A stretch of DNA of 40,617 nucleotides from Verrucomicrobiota bacterium. GTDB taxonomy: Bacteria; Verrucomicrobiota; Verrucomicrobiia; Chthoniobacterales; JAFAMB01. The position numbers and the translations under genes were made by a program. A model generated the notes under the pieces. That model had not been told where the DNA came from, made no database searches, and was given only the letters and a program-made list of their open reading frames with translations. Positions 8,239 to 16,637 of this stretch are shown here, one piece after another (positions within the stretch are counted from its first letter, which is position 1; each line of letters opens with the position of its first letter). The stretch lies in assembly GCA_019247695.1 (NCBI GenBank), contig JAFBAP010000159.1, positions 77,265-117,881 of the forward strand. Reading direction: 5' to 3'.

Positions 8239-9201
8239 TTACCGAATTCCCAGCGTGGTCAGGTCCACCACCCGCCCGGCGTCTTCCTGCGTCACGAAAA
8301 TCGGCCCGGTCAGAACCAGGTCGTCCTGCACCAGCAAGCCGTACTTCACGTAATTTGCCAGGAACACAACCGGGAGATACCCTTGGAGCCATTGTTGCTG
8401 GTCGACGGCGAAATCGATCCGTTTGCTCACAAGCGCATCGACGACGGTAGGTGAGATGTCGAAGGTGCAAAGCTTGATCTTGCCGGTTCTGCCGACTTCA
8501 TCGAGTGACTGCATCGCGGGTTCGGCCGCCACCGGTCCGAGGGCCAGAATCCCGTCGACCTCATCGTGGTCGTGCAGGTAGGCGGTGACCGCTTCCTCGC
8601 ATTCCATGTAATCCAGCGGCACCGCGAGCATGCTCACGTGGTGGAATGGGCCTTCGAAACCGTCTTTGAAGCCTTTGATCCGCTGTTCCAAAGCTGCGTT
8701 GCCCGCTTCCTGGTTAAGGATGAGGACCTTCTTCATCCCCATGTCCTTCATGCGTTCCCCGGCTTTTTTCCCGGCGTTCTCCTCTTGTTGCCCGATGTAC
8801 ATGAGGCACCCGACCTTTTTGTACGAGTCCCAACCCGAGTTGATCGCGATCACCGGAATTTTTGCCGCCGCTGCTGCCCGGATCGATTTAGCCAAGGCGG
8901 CGGCGTCCGGAATCGCCACGATCAGACCGTCCGGCTTGGACGCCACGGCCGCATCGATCATCTGCGCCATTGCCGCCATGTCGAACGTCTCGGGTGCACG
9001 ATAATCGAGGTCGCTGCCGGTCTCCTTGGCGGCGGCTTCCAAGCCGTTTCTTACGACGAGCCAGAACGAATCGGCTGCCTGGCCGTGGGTGACGGCGACG
9101 ATCCTCGGCCTGACCTGCGCAACGCCTGAGAACGGGATGAGCAAGCTCACCGCACAGGCGAGCCGGAAAACGATTTTAGATTTTATCATACGCGCGGTCA
9201 T
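8239..9201 (-). CDS. ABC transporter substrate-binding protein, sugar type (Peripla_BP_4)
   Basis: A secreted periplasmic-binding protein of about 320 residues resembling ribose/autoinducer-type solute receptors. A signal peptide follows MIKSK (hydrophobic VFRLACAVSLLIPFSG, cleavage near VAQ). The mature domain starts RPRIVAVTHG and includes KPDGLIVAIPD, AAKIPVIAINSG and, near the C-terminus, FAVDQQQWLQGYLPV, all family features. Two in-frame ATGs, at 9201 and 9189, are both possible starts; the reading frame stays open to 9681, but that extension is antisense to the ClC gene and is not part of the protein. No permease or ATPase gene is adjacent, so it is an orphan receptor or serves a distant transporter. 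The ligand is unknown. Confidence 0.88.
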   Translation of the reverse strand: MTARMIKSKIVFRLACAVSLLIPFSGVAQVRPRIVAVTHGQAADSFWLVVRNGLEAAAKETGSDLDYRAPETFDMAAMAQMIDAAVASKPDGLIVAIPDAAALAKSIRAAAAAKIPVIAINSGWDSYKKVGCLMYIGQQEENAGKKAGERMKDMGMKKVLILNQEAGNAALEQRIKGFKDGFEGPFHHVSMLAVPLDYMECEEAVTAYLHDHDEVDGILALGPVAAEPAMQSLDEVGRTGKIKLCTFDISPTVVDALVSKRIDFAVDQQQWLQGYLPVVFLANYVKYGLLVQDDLVLTGPIFVTQEDAGRVVDLTTLGIR

Positions 9202-9379
9202 GGAACGTGGTTTTAGGTCTGGTCCGGGTACAATTTTCCCGCGGTGCGCGAACCATTCCACAGCGATTCCTTCGAAAAGATCTGGCCCGGAACCTGAGAA
9301 GCGGTCAGGATAACAGATTGGCTCGTCGGGCCCCGATCTGTCGAGTCTTGCCGACGCGTTCGTTCCCCTGAGCAAGCGT

Positions 9380-11191
9380 ATGGACACCAGCCGAGAACAG
9401 AGCGACCCAAGGCGCGTCTCCGCGTCGACGCTTTCACTGCTGAAGCTGAAGGTTTGGCTGGTCGAACACCTGCGGATCCGGGAGCGGCAGGCGATGCTCA
9501 TCTGGGCTGTGGTGATCGGCGTTCTGGGCTGCACCGCCGACGAGAGTTTTCGGAGGGTCAGCGACTTCGTGCATTTCCTGGCGACCGACAGCAATCTGGA
9601 AATCATTTCGTCTTTTTCCCGGCTGTCGTGGTGGCAAAGACTCGCCGTACCCACGATCGGTGGACTGCTGGCGGGGTCCACCCTCTGGCTCGGGAACCGT
9701 CTTCTCGCGGGCGTCCGCCAAAAATCGACGACTGATTACCTGGAGGCGATCGTGGTCGGAAACGGTATACTTTCGCTTCCGGCCAGCTTCGTAAAGACGT
9801 TGTCGGCGTTGTTTTCCATCAGCACCGGGGCATCCATCGGCCGGGAAGGACCGCTGGTGCAGATCTCCTCCCTGGTCGCTTCATTAATCGGCCAGGCCCG
9901 GAATTTTCCGGTGCCGCAGCGGCGCCAACTGGTCGCGTGCGGCGCGGCCGCCGGCCTGGCCAGCGCTTACAACGCGCCGATCGCCGCTTCGTTTTTTGTC
10001 GCTGAGATTATTCTGGGGACGGTGGTGGTCGAGGCGCTGGGACCGTTGATCCTGGCGGCGGTGGTCTCGACTTTCACTTCTCAGCTCCTGCACGGCGGCG
10101 GACCCATCTACAAGTCGCCGGGCCTGACCCTGCACAGCCAGTGGGAACTCATCCCGTTGTCGGTCGTCGGCGTCGTCTCGGGCTTCCTGGCGCCGGCTTA
10201 CCTGAAGTTTTTGCGAATTACCGAGCGGATGTTCTCCAAGGTTCACGTCCCGGTACCGGCGAAAGTTGCGCTCGGCGGTCTGATCGTGGGCGCCCTGTCA
10301 ATTCTCAGTCCCGAAGTGTGCGGGAACGGCCAGGGGCTGCTGGTTTCCCTCTTTCACCAGAATTGGTTCTGGGACGAGATTCTCGCCATCCTTTTGCTTA
10401 AGCTGATCGCGACCGCCGCCATCTTCGGTTCAGGGGCCGTGGGCGGTGTTTTTACGCCGACGCTGTTCATCGGCGCGTCGATCGGCATGGTGTACGGCCG
10501 GGCCGTTCTTCACCTCGCGCCGTTTTTGCAACCGGACCCGTTGGCGTACGGCATCGTCGGCATGGGCTCCTTCATTTCCGCAGCGACCGGGGCGCCGTTG
10601 ATGTCCATTCTACTGGGATTCGAGCTCACCCTGGATTACCAGATTGCACCGCTGCTCATGGTGAATTGCGTCGTCGCCTACTACTGCAGCAGCCTCTTCG
10701 AGCGGCGATTCATGTACGGGGAATCCCTCGAGCGCAAAGGCGCCGCCTTCTTCAACCAGCAACTGGCCGAGGCAAACCTGGGCGACCTGATCCGGCGCAA
10801 CCCCCTGACGCTCCCCAAGAACGCAACCCTGGCGGAGATCGCGCGCGCGTTCGTGAACAACCAGTTCCAGCATATCTACGTGGTCGATAAGGATGACCGG
10901 TTCCTCGGCGCGATTTCACTCCACACCATCAAAGAATTCCTCAACCAGCCTGAACTCGAGACCGTGATCGTTGCGACCGATATCATAGACGACAATTTCC
11001 CGCGCATCTCGCAGCCGGAGGGAATCGGCGAGGCCCTGGAGAAGTTTTCAGCCACACACGCCGAGCGCTTACCGGTAGTCGATAATCTCCTCTCGCAGCG
11101 GCTCATCGGCAGCATTTCGAAGACGGACCTGATCATTCATCTCGCCGGTAAACAAAGTGCAAGCCGGGAAGGAGCCCTTTCGTCGGCATGA
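9380..11191 (+). CDS. ClC family chloride channel/antiporter with CBS domains
   Basis: A 603-residue inner-membrane ClC protein. It keeps the selectivity signatures GREGP (about 154-158, with the gating glutamate at 156) and GGVFTPTLF (about 355-365), plus AYNAPIAAS downstream of the first motif. After the transmembrane domain, a soluble tail from about residue 465 carries a CBS pair (motifs FQHIYVVDKDDRFLGAISL and RLPVVDNLLSQRLIGSISKTDL), which usually binds adenine nucleotides. Whether it is a channel or a Cl-/H+ antiporter cannot be settled here. The ATG at 9380 lacks a clear Shine-Dalgarno. Its stop overlaps the start of the next gene by four bases (ATGA), implying translational coupling. 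Confidence 0.95.
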   Translation: MDTSREQSDPRRVSASTLSLLKLKVWLVEHLRIRERQAMLIWAVVIGVLGCTADESFRRVSDFVHFLATDSNLEIISSFSRLSWWQRLAVPTIGGLLAGSTLWLGNRLLAGVRQKSTTDYLEAIVVGNGILSLPASFVKTLSALFSISTGASIGREGPLVQISSLVASLIGQARNFPVPQRRQLVACGAAAGLASAYNAPIAASFFVAEIILGTVVVEALGPLILAAVVSTFTSQLLHGGGPIYKSPGLTLHSQWELIPLSVVGVVSGFLAPAYLKFLRITERMFSKVHVPVPAKVALGGLIVGALSILSPEVCGNGQGLLVSLFHQNWFWDEILAILLLKLIATAAIFGSGAVGGVFTPTLFIGASIGMVYGRAVLHLAPFLQPDPLAYGIVGMGSFISAATGAPLMSILLGFELTLDYQIAPLLMVNCVVAYYCSSLFERRFMYGESLERKGAAFFNQQLAEANLGDLIRRNPLTLPKNATLAEIARAFVNNQFQHIYVVDKDDRFLGAISLHTIKEFLNQPELETVIVATDIIDDNFPRISQPEGIGEALEKFSATHAERLPVVDNLLSQRLIGSISKTDLIIHLAGKQSASREGALSSA

Positions 11192-12480
11192 GGCGCGTCC
11201 TGGCATGCATGGCTTGCTGGGCAGCACTCGTCCCGGTCGCCGTACCGGCTGAAACGGTTTGTTTGATCCATGTGAACGGCGTGATTGGCCCGGCCACGGC
11301 GGGTTACGTTTCGCGAAGCATTGACGCCGCGCGGGCCCGCCGCGCGCAATGCCTGGTCATTCAGCTTAACACCCCGGGCGGTTTGCTGGATTCCACCCAG
11401 AAGATCGTGCAAACATTTCTGGCGTCACCGGTGCCTGTGGTGGTTTACGTGGCGCCCCTGGGGGCAACTGCCACCAGCGCGGGCTGCTTCATCACCATGG
11501 CGGCAAACGTCGCCGCCATGGCTCCGGCCACGACCATCGGTGCGGCGCATCCCGTCGTCCTGGGAGGCGCACCTGGTGGCGGGGAACAGCAACTTGACCC
11601 GACGATGAAGCAAAAGCTCGAGAACTTCTCGGTCAGCTACATCGAAGCCATCGCCGGCCGGCGTCACCATAATGCCGAGTGGGCCAAATCCGCCGTGCGG
11701 GACAGTGCGTCGGTCACCTCGGAAAAGGCGCTCGAACTGAAGGTCATCGACCTGATCGCCGCCGATCTGGCGGACTTGTTGAACCAGCTGAACGGACGCG
11801 AAATCGACGGCAGAACGCTCAAAACCGCCGGCGCGACCGTGGCAAAGATCAAGATGTCGGTCGGCGAACGCGTTTCCCAGGTGATTTTCCGGCCCGAGGT
11901 AATGTTCATCCTGATGCTGATCGCCGTCTATGGAATCATCGGTGAGCTAACCGCACCCGGTGCGATCCTTCCGGGCGTCGCCGGCGCAATCGCGTTGATT
12001 CTGGCGCTCTACCTGGCGGCCGTTTTACCCGTCAACGTCACCGGCTTCGCGCTGGTCATCCTGGCGGTGGGATTATTTGCCATCGACGCCTTCGCGCCCA
12101 CCCACGGTGTGCTGACGGCCGGCGGCATCATCTCCTTTGTGCTCGGCTCGCTCATGCTCTTCAATCGTTCCGATCCGCTGTTTCGCTTGTCCCTCAGCTA
12201 TATCATCGCGGCAACCCTGGTGACGGCGGCGTTCTTTATGTTTGTCGTCGGCAAGGGTTTGCGTGCCCAGCGGTTGCCGCCGAAGACCGGGGTCGGAACG
12301 ATGGTGGGCAAAACGGCGACTGCCTTGACCCCGATCGACGCAGAGGGCGGCCAGGTTTTTATTGAGGGCGAGTATTGGCGGGCCGTGAGCGATGCACCGA
12401 TCGAAACGGGCCGGCTCGCCGAGGTTACGGCCGTGCACGGTCTCACGTTGACCGTAAAACCGAAAGCGGGGGCCGAATAA
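11188..12480 (+). CDS. NfeD-type membrane serine protease (ClpP-class)
   Basis: A 430-residue membrane protein of the long NfeD family. A signal peptide (residues 1-21) precedes a ClpP/SppA-like protease domain (about 22-210). The nucleophile Ser97 sits in TATSAGC, the same position as in the archaeal PH1510 protease, with a likely general-base lysine at 141 or 143 and the MAPATTIGAAHPV segment typical of the family. Four to five membrane helices follow (about 230-370), then a small C-terminal NfeD OB-like domain. Such proteases act on membrane substrates, often stomatin/SPFH proteins; no SPFH gene is adjacent here. The start overlaps the ClC stop, so the pair is probably co-transcribed and coupled. 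Confidence 0.93.
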   Translation: MRRVLACMACWAALVPVAVPAETVCLIHVNGVIGPATAGYVSRSIDAARARRAQCLVIQLNTPGGLLDSTQKIVQTFLASPVPVVVYVAPLGATATSAGCFITMAANVAAMAPATTIGAAHPVVLGGAPGGGEQQLDPTMKQKLENFSVSYIEAIAGRRHHNAEWAKSAVRDSASVTSEKALELKVIDLIAADLADLLNQLNGREIDGRTLKTAGATVAKIKMSVGERVSQVIFRPEVMFILMLIAVYGIIGELTAPGAILPGVAGAIALILALYLAAVLPVNVTGFALVILAVGLFAIDAFAPTHGVLTAGGIISFVLGSLMLFNRSDPLFRLSLSYIIAATLVTAAFFMFVVGKGLRAQRLPPKTGVGTMVGKTATALTPIDAEGGQVFIEGEYWRAVSDAPIETGRLAEVTAVHGLTLTVKPKAGAE

Positions 12481-12508
12481 TTCAGGTTGGTTGCGCGTCT
12501 GAGCTGGC

Positions 12509-12727
12509 GTGAAGAACGCACTTCTTACTCTCTTAGTCCTCAGTTCCGTTTTCAGTACCTCGCTGATTGCAAGGGCCGACGAAGATCGCCGGGATCGTGA
12601 TTGGAACGACCCGTACTGGCATCATAGCCACTACGGCTACTGGCACGGTGAGCGGGGGTATTGGCGGAGTCATCACCACCATCATGAGTTCATCAAGGTT
12701 GGCCCGGTGACCGTCGAAAAGCATTAA
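12509..12727 (+). CDS. Small secreted His/Tyr-rich protein
   Basis: A 72-residue protein with a signal peptide (hydrophobic ALLTLLVLSSVFSTSLI, predicted cleavage near ARA-DED) and a mature part rich in His, Tyr, Trp and Arg, including a run of five histidines near residues 55-59 and several WH/YWH pairs. This composition suggests metal binding or an envelope role, but I know of no assigned function. The start is GTG at 12509, 28 bases after the NfeD stop, and an intrinsic terminator follows about 40 bases downstream, so it is likely the last gene of the ClC-NfeD unit. Confidence 0.7.
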   Translation: MKNALLTLLVLSSVFSTSLIARADEDRRDRDWNDPYWHHSHYGYWHGERGYWRSHHHHHEFIKVGPVTVEKH

Positions 12728-12765
12728 GGACTTTTCCTGCCTTTAACTGGCGTTGGCCATCGCGC

Positions 12766-12798
12766 AAAGCGCTCCGGAAGATCTCCGGAGCGCTTTTC
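12766..12798 (+). terminator. Intrinsic terminator after the ClC-NfeD-small protein unit
   Basis: A perfect 13-bp stem AAAGCGCTCCGGA / TCCGGAGCGCTTT with a five-base loop, ending in TTTT on the plus strand. The A-rich foot on the other side could also allow function on the minus strand. Confidence 0.85.
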
Positions 12799-12802
12799 GT
12801 TA

Positions 12803-12876
12803 CACGGCGGGCACGGCGGGTCTGGCGGGCACGGCGTCAGAGTTCACACGGCGAACACGGCGGACCACGGCGGGAA
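12803..12876 (-). repeat. Composite GC-rich repeat, copy 5
   Basis: Reverse-complement copy: CACGGCGGG units, then GGCGGGCACGGCG, AGAGTTCACACGGCG, AACACGGCGG and ACCACGGCGGG. It directly follows the terminator and precedes a GGTTCGG array. The region 12728-13065 otherwise holds no gene; near 12969-12993 there are short TCTGCG-type repeats. Confidence 0.85.
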
Positions 12877-12897
12877 GAGGGGGAAGGGGTTCGGGGT

Positions 12898-12925
12898 TCG
12901 GGGTTCGGGGTTCGGGGCGGCATCA
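12898..12925 (+). repeat. Heptamer array, 4 units of GGTTCGG
   Basis: Four exact consecutive GGTTCGG units. Same unit and copy number as the array at 1446-1473, and inverted relative to 8033-8060. Confidence 0.92.
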
Positions 12926-13065
12926 TGGGTGCCGGCTGCCGGTGTCAAGCCCGGGGTTTCGGGATCCGTTTCTGCGTTGTCTGCGTGTTCTGCGGATGTT
13001 CCATGGAATTTCTTGAAAAATTCGCTTCGCAAACGTGAAAATTGCTTTAGAGCTTGCTGGGGCGA

Positions 13066-13644
13066 ATGGTGAACTTTCTTCTGCCGGACTTTCAGGATTG
13101 GCCTGTCTCACTGTTTCCGGACCGTGTGGTGCTGGTTAATAAGATCCTGCCCGGACTCGCTGAGCCGGGGGTTACCATGCTCTGGGTGGGCTGCCGGCCT
13201 TACACTCGCCGCTATCCGGGCATGATTGAAAGGCGGGGTGCCCTTTGTTACACCCTTGAGATCGACCCGGCCGCCCGACGCTGGGGCCACCCCAAGAGGC
13301 ACACGGTGGGAGATTTGCAAAAGGTTGCAGCCCTGTACCTGCCGGAACAGTTCGACGTCGCTCTGGTTAACGGGGTGTTCGGCTGGGGCGTTAACTCCGT
13401 TGAGGGACAAAATGAAGCGGTTGAGGGACTTGCCCGCGTGCTGAAGCCGGGGGGCTTGCTGATGCTGGGCTGGAACACCAACCGCTCCTGCGACCCATGC
13501 AAACTGCCCGCCGTAACCCGGTTTTTTACGCCGTCTCAACGCCCGGGGTTTGAACGGCGTATTGCGTTTGGCGCCGTTACTCACGTCTATGATTTTCTCA
13601 GCCGCCGGGCCAACCCGCTTGAACGGCCGGCCTGCGGCGGGTAA
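13066..13644 (+). CDS. SAM-dependent methyltransferase-like protein
   Basis: A 192-residue protein with a class I methyltransferase-like order: TMLWVGCRPYTRRY (glycine-poor motif I), YTLEIDPAARRWG (acidic strand-2 motif), FDVALVNGVFGWGV (motif IV region) and LARVLKPGGLLMLGW (motif post-I, the clearest signature). Motif I is WVGCR rather than the usual GxGxG, so activity is uncertain. The ATG at 13066 follows GGGG about six bases upstream; an in-frame TTG at 13054 is less likely. The substrate is unknown and neighbours give no clue; the next gene is convergent. Confidence 0.72.
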   Translation: MVNFLLPDFQDWPVSLFPDRVVLVNKILPGLAEPGVTMLWVGCRPYTRRYPGMIERRGALCYTLEIDPAARRWGHPKRHTVGDLQKVAALYLPEQFDVALVNGVFGWGVNSVEGQNEAVEGLARVLKPGGLLMLGWNTNRSCDPCKLPAVTRFFTPSQRPGFERRIAFGAVTHVYDFLSRRANPLERPACGG

Positions 13645-13684
13645 GACCATTCAGGCAGTGATCTCGGCGTCGGTTGCGATTGCC

Positions 13685-14290
13685 TCAACCTTGGCTGCTC
13701 AAGTCAAGCGGCACCAGAAAATGTTTCCAATCGGTGATGTTGTGAGCGTTGCGGATGAAACACGTGGTGGGCAATTCCCGGGGTGCTTCCGGCCTCTTGC
13801 GCAGCTCTAAACCAACTTCTTCAGGCAGGCGGCTGCCCTTCAGGCTGTTCACGCGACGGTCGGCCAGCACACAATTTTCCCAGGTGGTTTGTCCCCCGCG
13901 GGAACGCGGCACGACGTGGTCGATGTTGCCTTCGTGCGGCGCCAGCTTGCGCCCGGTGTATTGGCAGAGTCCCCCGTCCCGTTCCCAAATCCCTTTGGGC
14001 GACAACTTCGGCCGGCGCCTCGGAACGCGGCCATAACGGGTCAGAACCAAAACCGTGGGGACCCGAACCAGACCGCGGATCGTGCTGACCGCGTTGTCCT
14101 CTCCACGAACCGGTAATTCCAGCCATTCGGACCATTTTACCGGTCGCATATCCCCGGCCTCCTGAATGTCGAGGGCGGTCGCGTTGCCGTTAGCCATCAT
14201 GCAAAAGGCTTGTGCCGGCGACCTTACGTTGATCGCCTGCCAGTTCCGATTCAGAACCAGAACCGTGCATTTATGCAGGACATCGTTCAT
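13685..14290 (-). CDS. HNH endonuclease family protein
   Basis: A 201-residue protein with an HNH nuclease core: CQYTGRKL, then NIDHVVPRSRGG and TTWENCVLADRRVNSLKG. DHV...R...G plus WENC is the HNH pattern often seen in small stand-alone bacterial HNH proteins (McrA-like). The N-terminal part (CTVLVLNRNWQAINV) is typical of the widespread housekeeping version. I start it at the ATG at 14290 because the upstream open extension to 14470 has no family character. It could cut DNA or be a repair accessory factor; no restriction methylase lies next to it. It converges with the methyltransferase-like gene and diverges from the PHP gene. Confidence 0.88.
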   Translation of the reverse strand: MNDVLHKCTVLVLNRNWQAINVRSPAQAFCMMANGNATALDIQEAGDMRPVKWSEWLELPVRGEDNAVSTIRGLVRVPTVLVLTRYGRVPRRRPKLSPKGIWERDGGLCQYTGRKLAPHEGNIDHVVPRSRGGQTTWENCVLADRRVNSLKGSRLPEEVGLELRKRPEAPRELPTTCFIRNAHNITDWKHFLVPLDLSSQG

Positions 14291-14488
14291 GGCATCGAAC
14301 TGGGAGCCGCAGCCGTGCGCGAAAGACCGCACAGTAATGCCCCAACGCGGCGAGGTTGTCCAGCCTTGTCGCCGGTCAATCACACCAGCACTGGTATCAC
14401 GGATGCGCCTCGGGGCTTTCGGCCACAACTGCTGGCAGAGGTAAACAAACGGTGATGGGTCTGCCTGCATTTGCTATCTTCCGTCGCC

Positions 14489-15265
14489 ATGCCGTTGCCG
14501 TGCGATTACCACAACCATCCGCAAGCTCATCTGCTGCAGCCATACACCCTCGATTTGCTTCTACCCTGGATTTCCCGGGCACGCCAAACCGGCATCCGGA
14601 GCCTGGCGTTTACCGACCACGACCGCTACCATGAAGGAGTCGATTTCGACGTCGTCGATCGCCTCAGGGAGCAGCACCCGGACGTAGAGATCCTGATCGG
14701 AATCGAACTCGACAATGACCCGGTAACCTCCGAGCGCGGTACGCGTTGGGTGGAACAACACTGGGACGAACTCGACTTCGTGCTCGGATCGGTCCATTAC
14801 CTCCCCGGCGCGACGGAGATGTTCGATCGTGCCGACCAGAGCGGGCAGTTAACGGACCGGTACGGGCTGGAAAAGGCTTTTGATCTATATCGTGCGGAAC
14901 TGGAGAAAATCGTGCGGCGCGGGTTCGTTGACTGTCTTGCGCACCTTGACCTGATTAAGATCCATCACCTTTACCCGGACGGCTACGAACCGGGCACCTG
15001 GTTCAGGCCGGTCCTTGAAATGATCCAGGCGGCCGGATTGGCCATCGAAGCGAGTACGGCCGGTTGGCGCAAAACGGTGGGCGAACAATACCCGCACACC
15101 GCCATTCTCGAACTGGCGCGCGACCGCAATCTGCCGGTCACCACCGCCTCCGACGCGCACGCGCCGGCTCAACTGGCCGCGGGCTTCAACCGGCTTGAAA
15201 AGGTTTTGAACCAAGCCGGCGTGACCAACCTCGTCCGGTTCACGCGCCACCGGAGAATGGCATAA
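14489..15265 (+). CDS. PHP-domain phosphoesterase, histidinol-phosphatase-like
   Basis: A 258-residue PHP-superfamily metal-dependent phosphoesterase. It starts CDYHNHPQAH, giving the first metal motif HxH (His8, His10), followed by FTDHDRYHEG, GIELDN, GSVHYLPG, CLAHLDLIKIHH and TTASDAHAP near the C-terminus, as in HisK-type histidinol phosphatases (final step before histidinol dehydrogenase). No other his gene is nearby, so a different phosphoester substrate is possible. The ATG at 14489 is preferred to TTG at 14471, since the metal motif starts at residue 8. The TAA stop (15263-15265) is the first three bases of a heptamer array. Confidence 0.86.
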   Translation: MPLPCDYHNHPQAHLLQPYTLDLLLPWISRARQTGIRSLAFTDHDRYHEGVDFDVVDRLREQHPDVEILIGIELDNDPVTSERGTRWVEQHWDELDFVLGSVHYLPGATEMFDRADQSGQLTDRYGLEKAFDLYRAELEKIVRRGFVDCLAHLDLIKIHHLYPDGYEPGTWFRPVLEMIQAAGLAIEASTAGWRKTVGEQYPHTAILELARDRNLPVTTASDAHAPAQLAAGFNRLEKVLNQAGVTNLVRFTRHRRMA

Positions 15266-15325
15266 CGGGTAACGGGTAACGGGTAACGGGTAACGGGTAA
15301 CGGGTAACGGGTGGCGGGTGGCGGG
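15263..15325 (+). repeat. Heptamer array spanning the whole PHP-GH5 gap
   Basis: Nine uninterrupted 7-bp units: seven TAACGGG then two TGGCGGG. The TAA of the first unit is the stop codon of the PHP gene, and the last unit ends four bases before the ATG of the GH5 gene. Every TAACGGG unit carries a TAA, so together the units give stops in all three forward frames. Confidence 0.97.
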
Positions 15326-15329
15326 TAAA

Positions 15330-16637
15330 ATGCAGAGTTCGTTATTCGATGGCGCGGCGGTAATCGATCTGGCCCGGAAAATAGGCCTGCTGCTTGCGGC
15401 GTTGCCGTTGCTCGGCTCGTCACGCGCCGCAACGGCTCCAGTCACGTCTCCGGCGATGCTGCATGCGGCCGGTGGCGCAGTGCTCGATCAAACCGGCCAG
15501 CCGGTGCTGCTGCGCTCCGTCAACCTCAGTCCCTGGCTCGTGCCGGAGGGGTATTTGATGGCGCAAGGCAGCTTTGCCGCCCTCGCGACGTCTCCGTCCG
15601 AGATCAGGCAACGGCTCGTGGATGTCGTCGGCCCGGAAAAGGCGGCGGCGTTCTGGCGGGATTGGACGGCCGCATTCGTTGACGCAAACGACTTCCGGAA
15701 CCTGCGCGCTGACGGGTTCAACTGCGTCCGCCTTCCCTTGAACGCGAGGTTCATCACGAGCCGGATCGAGCCCGGCGGCGTTGTCTTCGACGCAGCGGGG
15801 ATTGCGCCGGTCGATCAGGCTGTCTCCTGGGGTGCCGAAACCGGCGTTTACGTCATCCTCGACCTGCATGATGCCCCTGGCGGTCAGGGACCGTTCTCAA
15901 CCGTGTCCGACGTGCCCTCGTTCGATCATACGCCCCGGCTGTGGCAAGGGCCGACTGCGGCGGAAAACCGGAGGAAGACGATTGCACTCTGGCGCGCGCT
16001 CGCATCGCGCTATGCCGGGGCGCGCTCTGTAGGCGGCTACGATCTGCTCAACGAGCCGGCCCTGCCGCCCGGCGTGGCTCCGGCCGAGCTGGCGGCACTC
16101 TACAACGCAGTTATCGAGGCCATAAGGTCGGTCGATCGCGACCACATGATCGTGCTCGAAGGCGACAAATACGCGCGCGATTTCTCGATGATCCGATCCG
16201 TCGCCGATCCGAACGTCATGTACGAGTTCCACGAGTACCGGATGTTCAATCCCCAATGGCGCTCGCCGACTGTTGCCTCGCTGGCACAACTGCTCCAGCT
16301 GCGTGAAGCGACGGGAAAGCCGGTATGGCTGGGCGAGTTTGGGGAAAGCTCCTTCGCTTGGCAGGCTCAAGTCGTCAGCCTGCTTAAGGCCAACGGCATC
16401 GGCTGGGCAGTCTGGCCCTGGAAGCGCATCGATTTCGGGGACGCTCTTCCTGTGATCGAGGCGATCGAGCCGCCGGAGCCTTGGAAGCGGATCTCCGGAT
16501 ACCTGGCCGGCCGGCGTTTTTCGAGAAAGCCGTCGCCGGCTGAAGCCGAGCAGGCGACGTCTGAAATGCTCGTGGCGATCCGCACTTCGAACTGTCGCAA
16601 GAACCAGGCGCTGGCGAGCACGCTCGCGGGTCACTGA
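15330..16637 (+). CDS. Glycoside hydrolase family 5 (cellulase-like)
   Basis: A secreted retaining glycosidase of about 435 residues. An N-terminal hydrophobic segment (KIGLLLAALPLLGSSRA) looks like a signal peptide. The (beta/alpha)8 domain shows RSVNLSPW near its start, FNCVRLPLN, VILDLHDAPG, the acid/base in LLNEP (Glu242), YEFHEYRMF and the nucleophile in WLGEFG (Glu336), then WAVWPWKR. These are GH5 hallmarks; the substrate could be a beta-glucan or mannan. The ATG at 15330 lies just after the heptamer array, so the array's GGCGGG is the only G-rich stretch upstream. An upstream in-frame GTG (15318) lies within the array. No other polysaccharide genes flank it. Confidence 0.93.
   Translation: MQSSLFDGAAVIDLARKIGLLLAALPLLGSSRAATAPVTSPAMLHAAGGAVLDQTGQPVLLRSVNLSPWLVPEGYLMAQGSFAALATSPSEIRQRLVDVVGPEKAAAFWRDWTAAFVDANDFRNLRADGFNCVRLPLNARFITSRIEPGGVVFDAAGIAPVDQAVSWGAETGVYVILDLHDAPGGQGPFSTVSDVPSFDHTPRLWQGPTAAENRRKTIALWRALASRYAGARSVGGYDLLNEPALPPGVAPAELAALYNAVIEAIRSVDRDHMIVLEGDKYARDFSMIRSVADPNVMYEFHEYRMFNPQWRSPTVASLAQLLQLREATGKPVWLGEFGESSFAWQAQVVSLLKANGIGWAVWPWKRIDFGDALPVIEAIEPPEPWKRISGYLAGRRFSRKPSPAEAEQATSEMLVAIRTSNCRKNQALASTLAGH

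Noticed and set aside
9202-9681. N-terminal extension of the substrate-binding protein frame up to 9681
   Set aside because: It is antisense to the ClC gene, Arg/Ser-rich, and places the obvious signal peptide in the middle of the protein.
15263-15325. CRISPR-like array
   Set aside because: Units are 7 bp and contiguous with no spacers; no cas genes are in the window.
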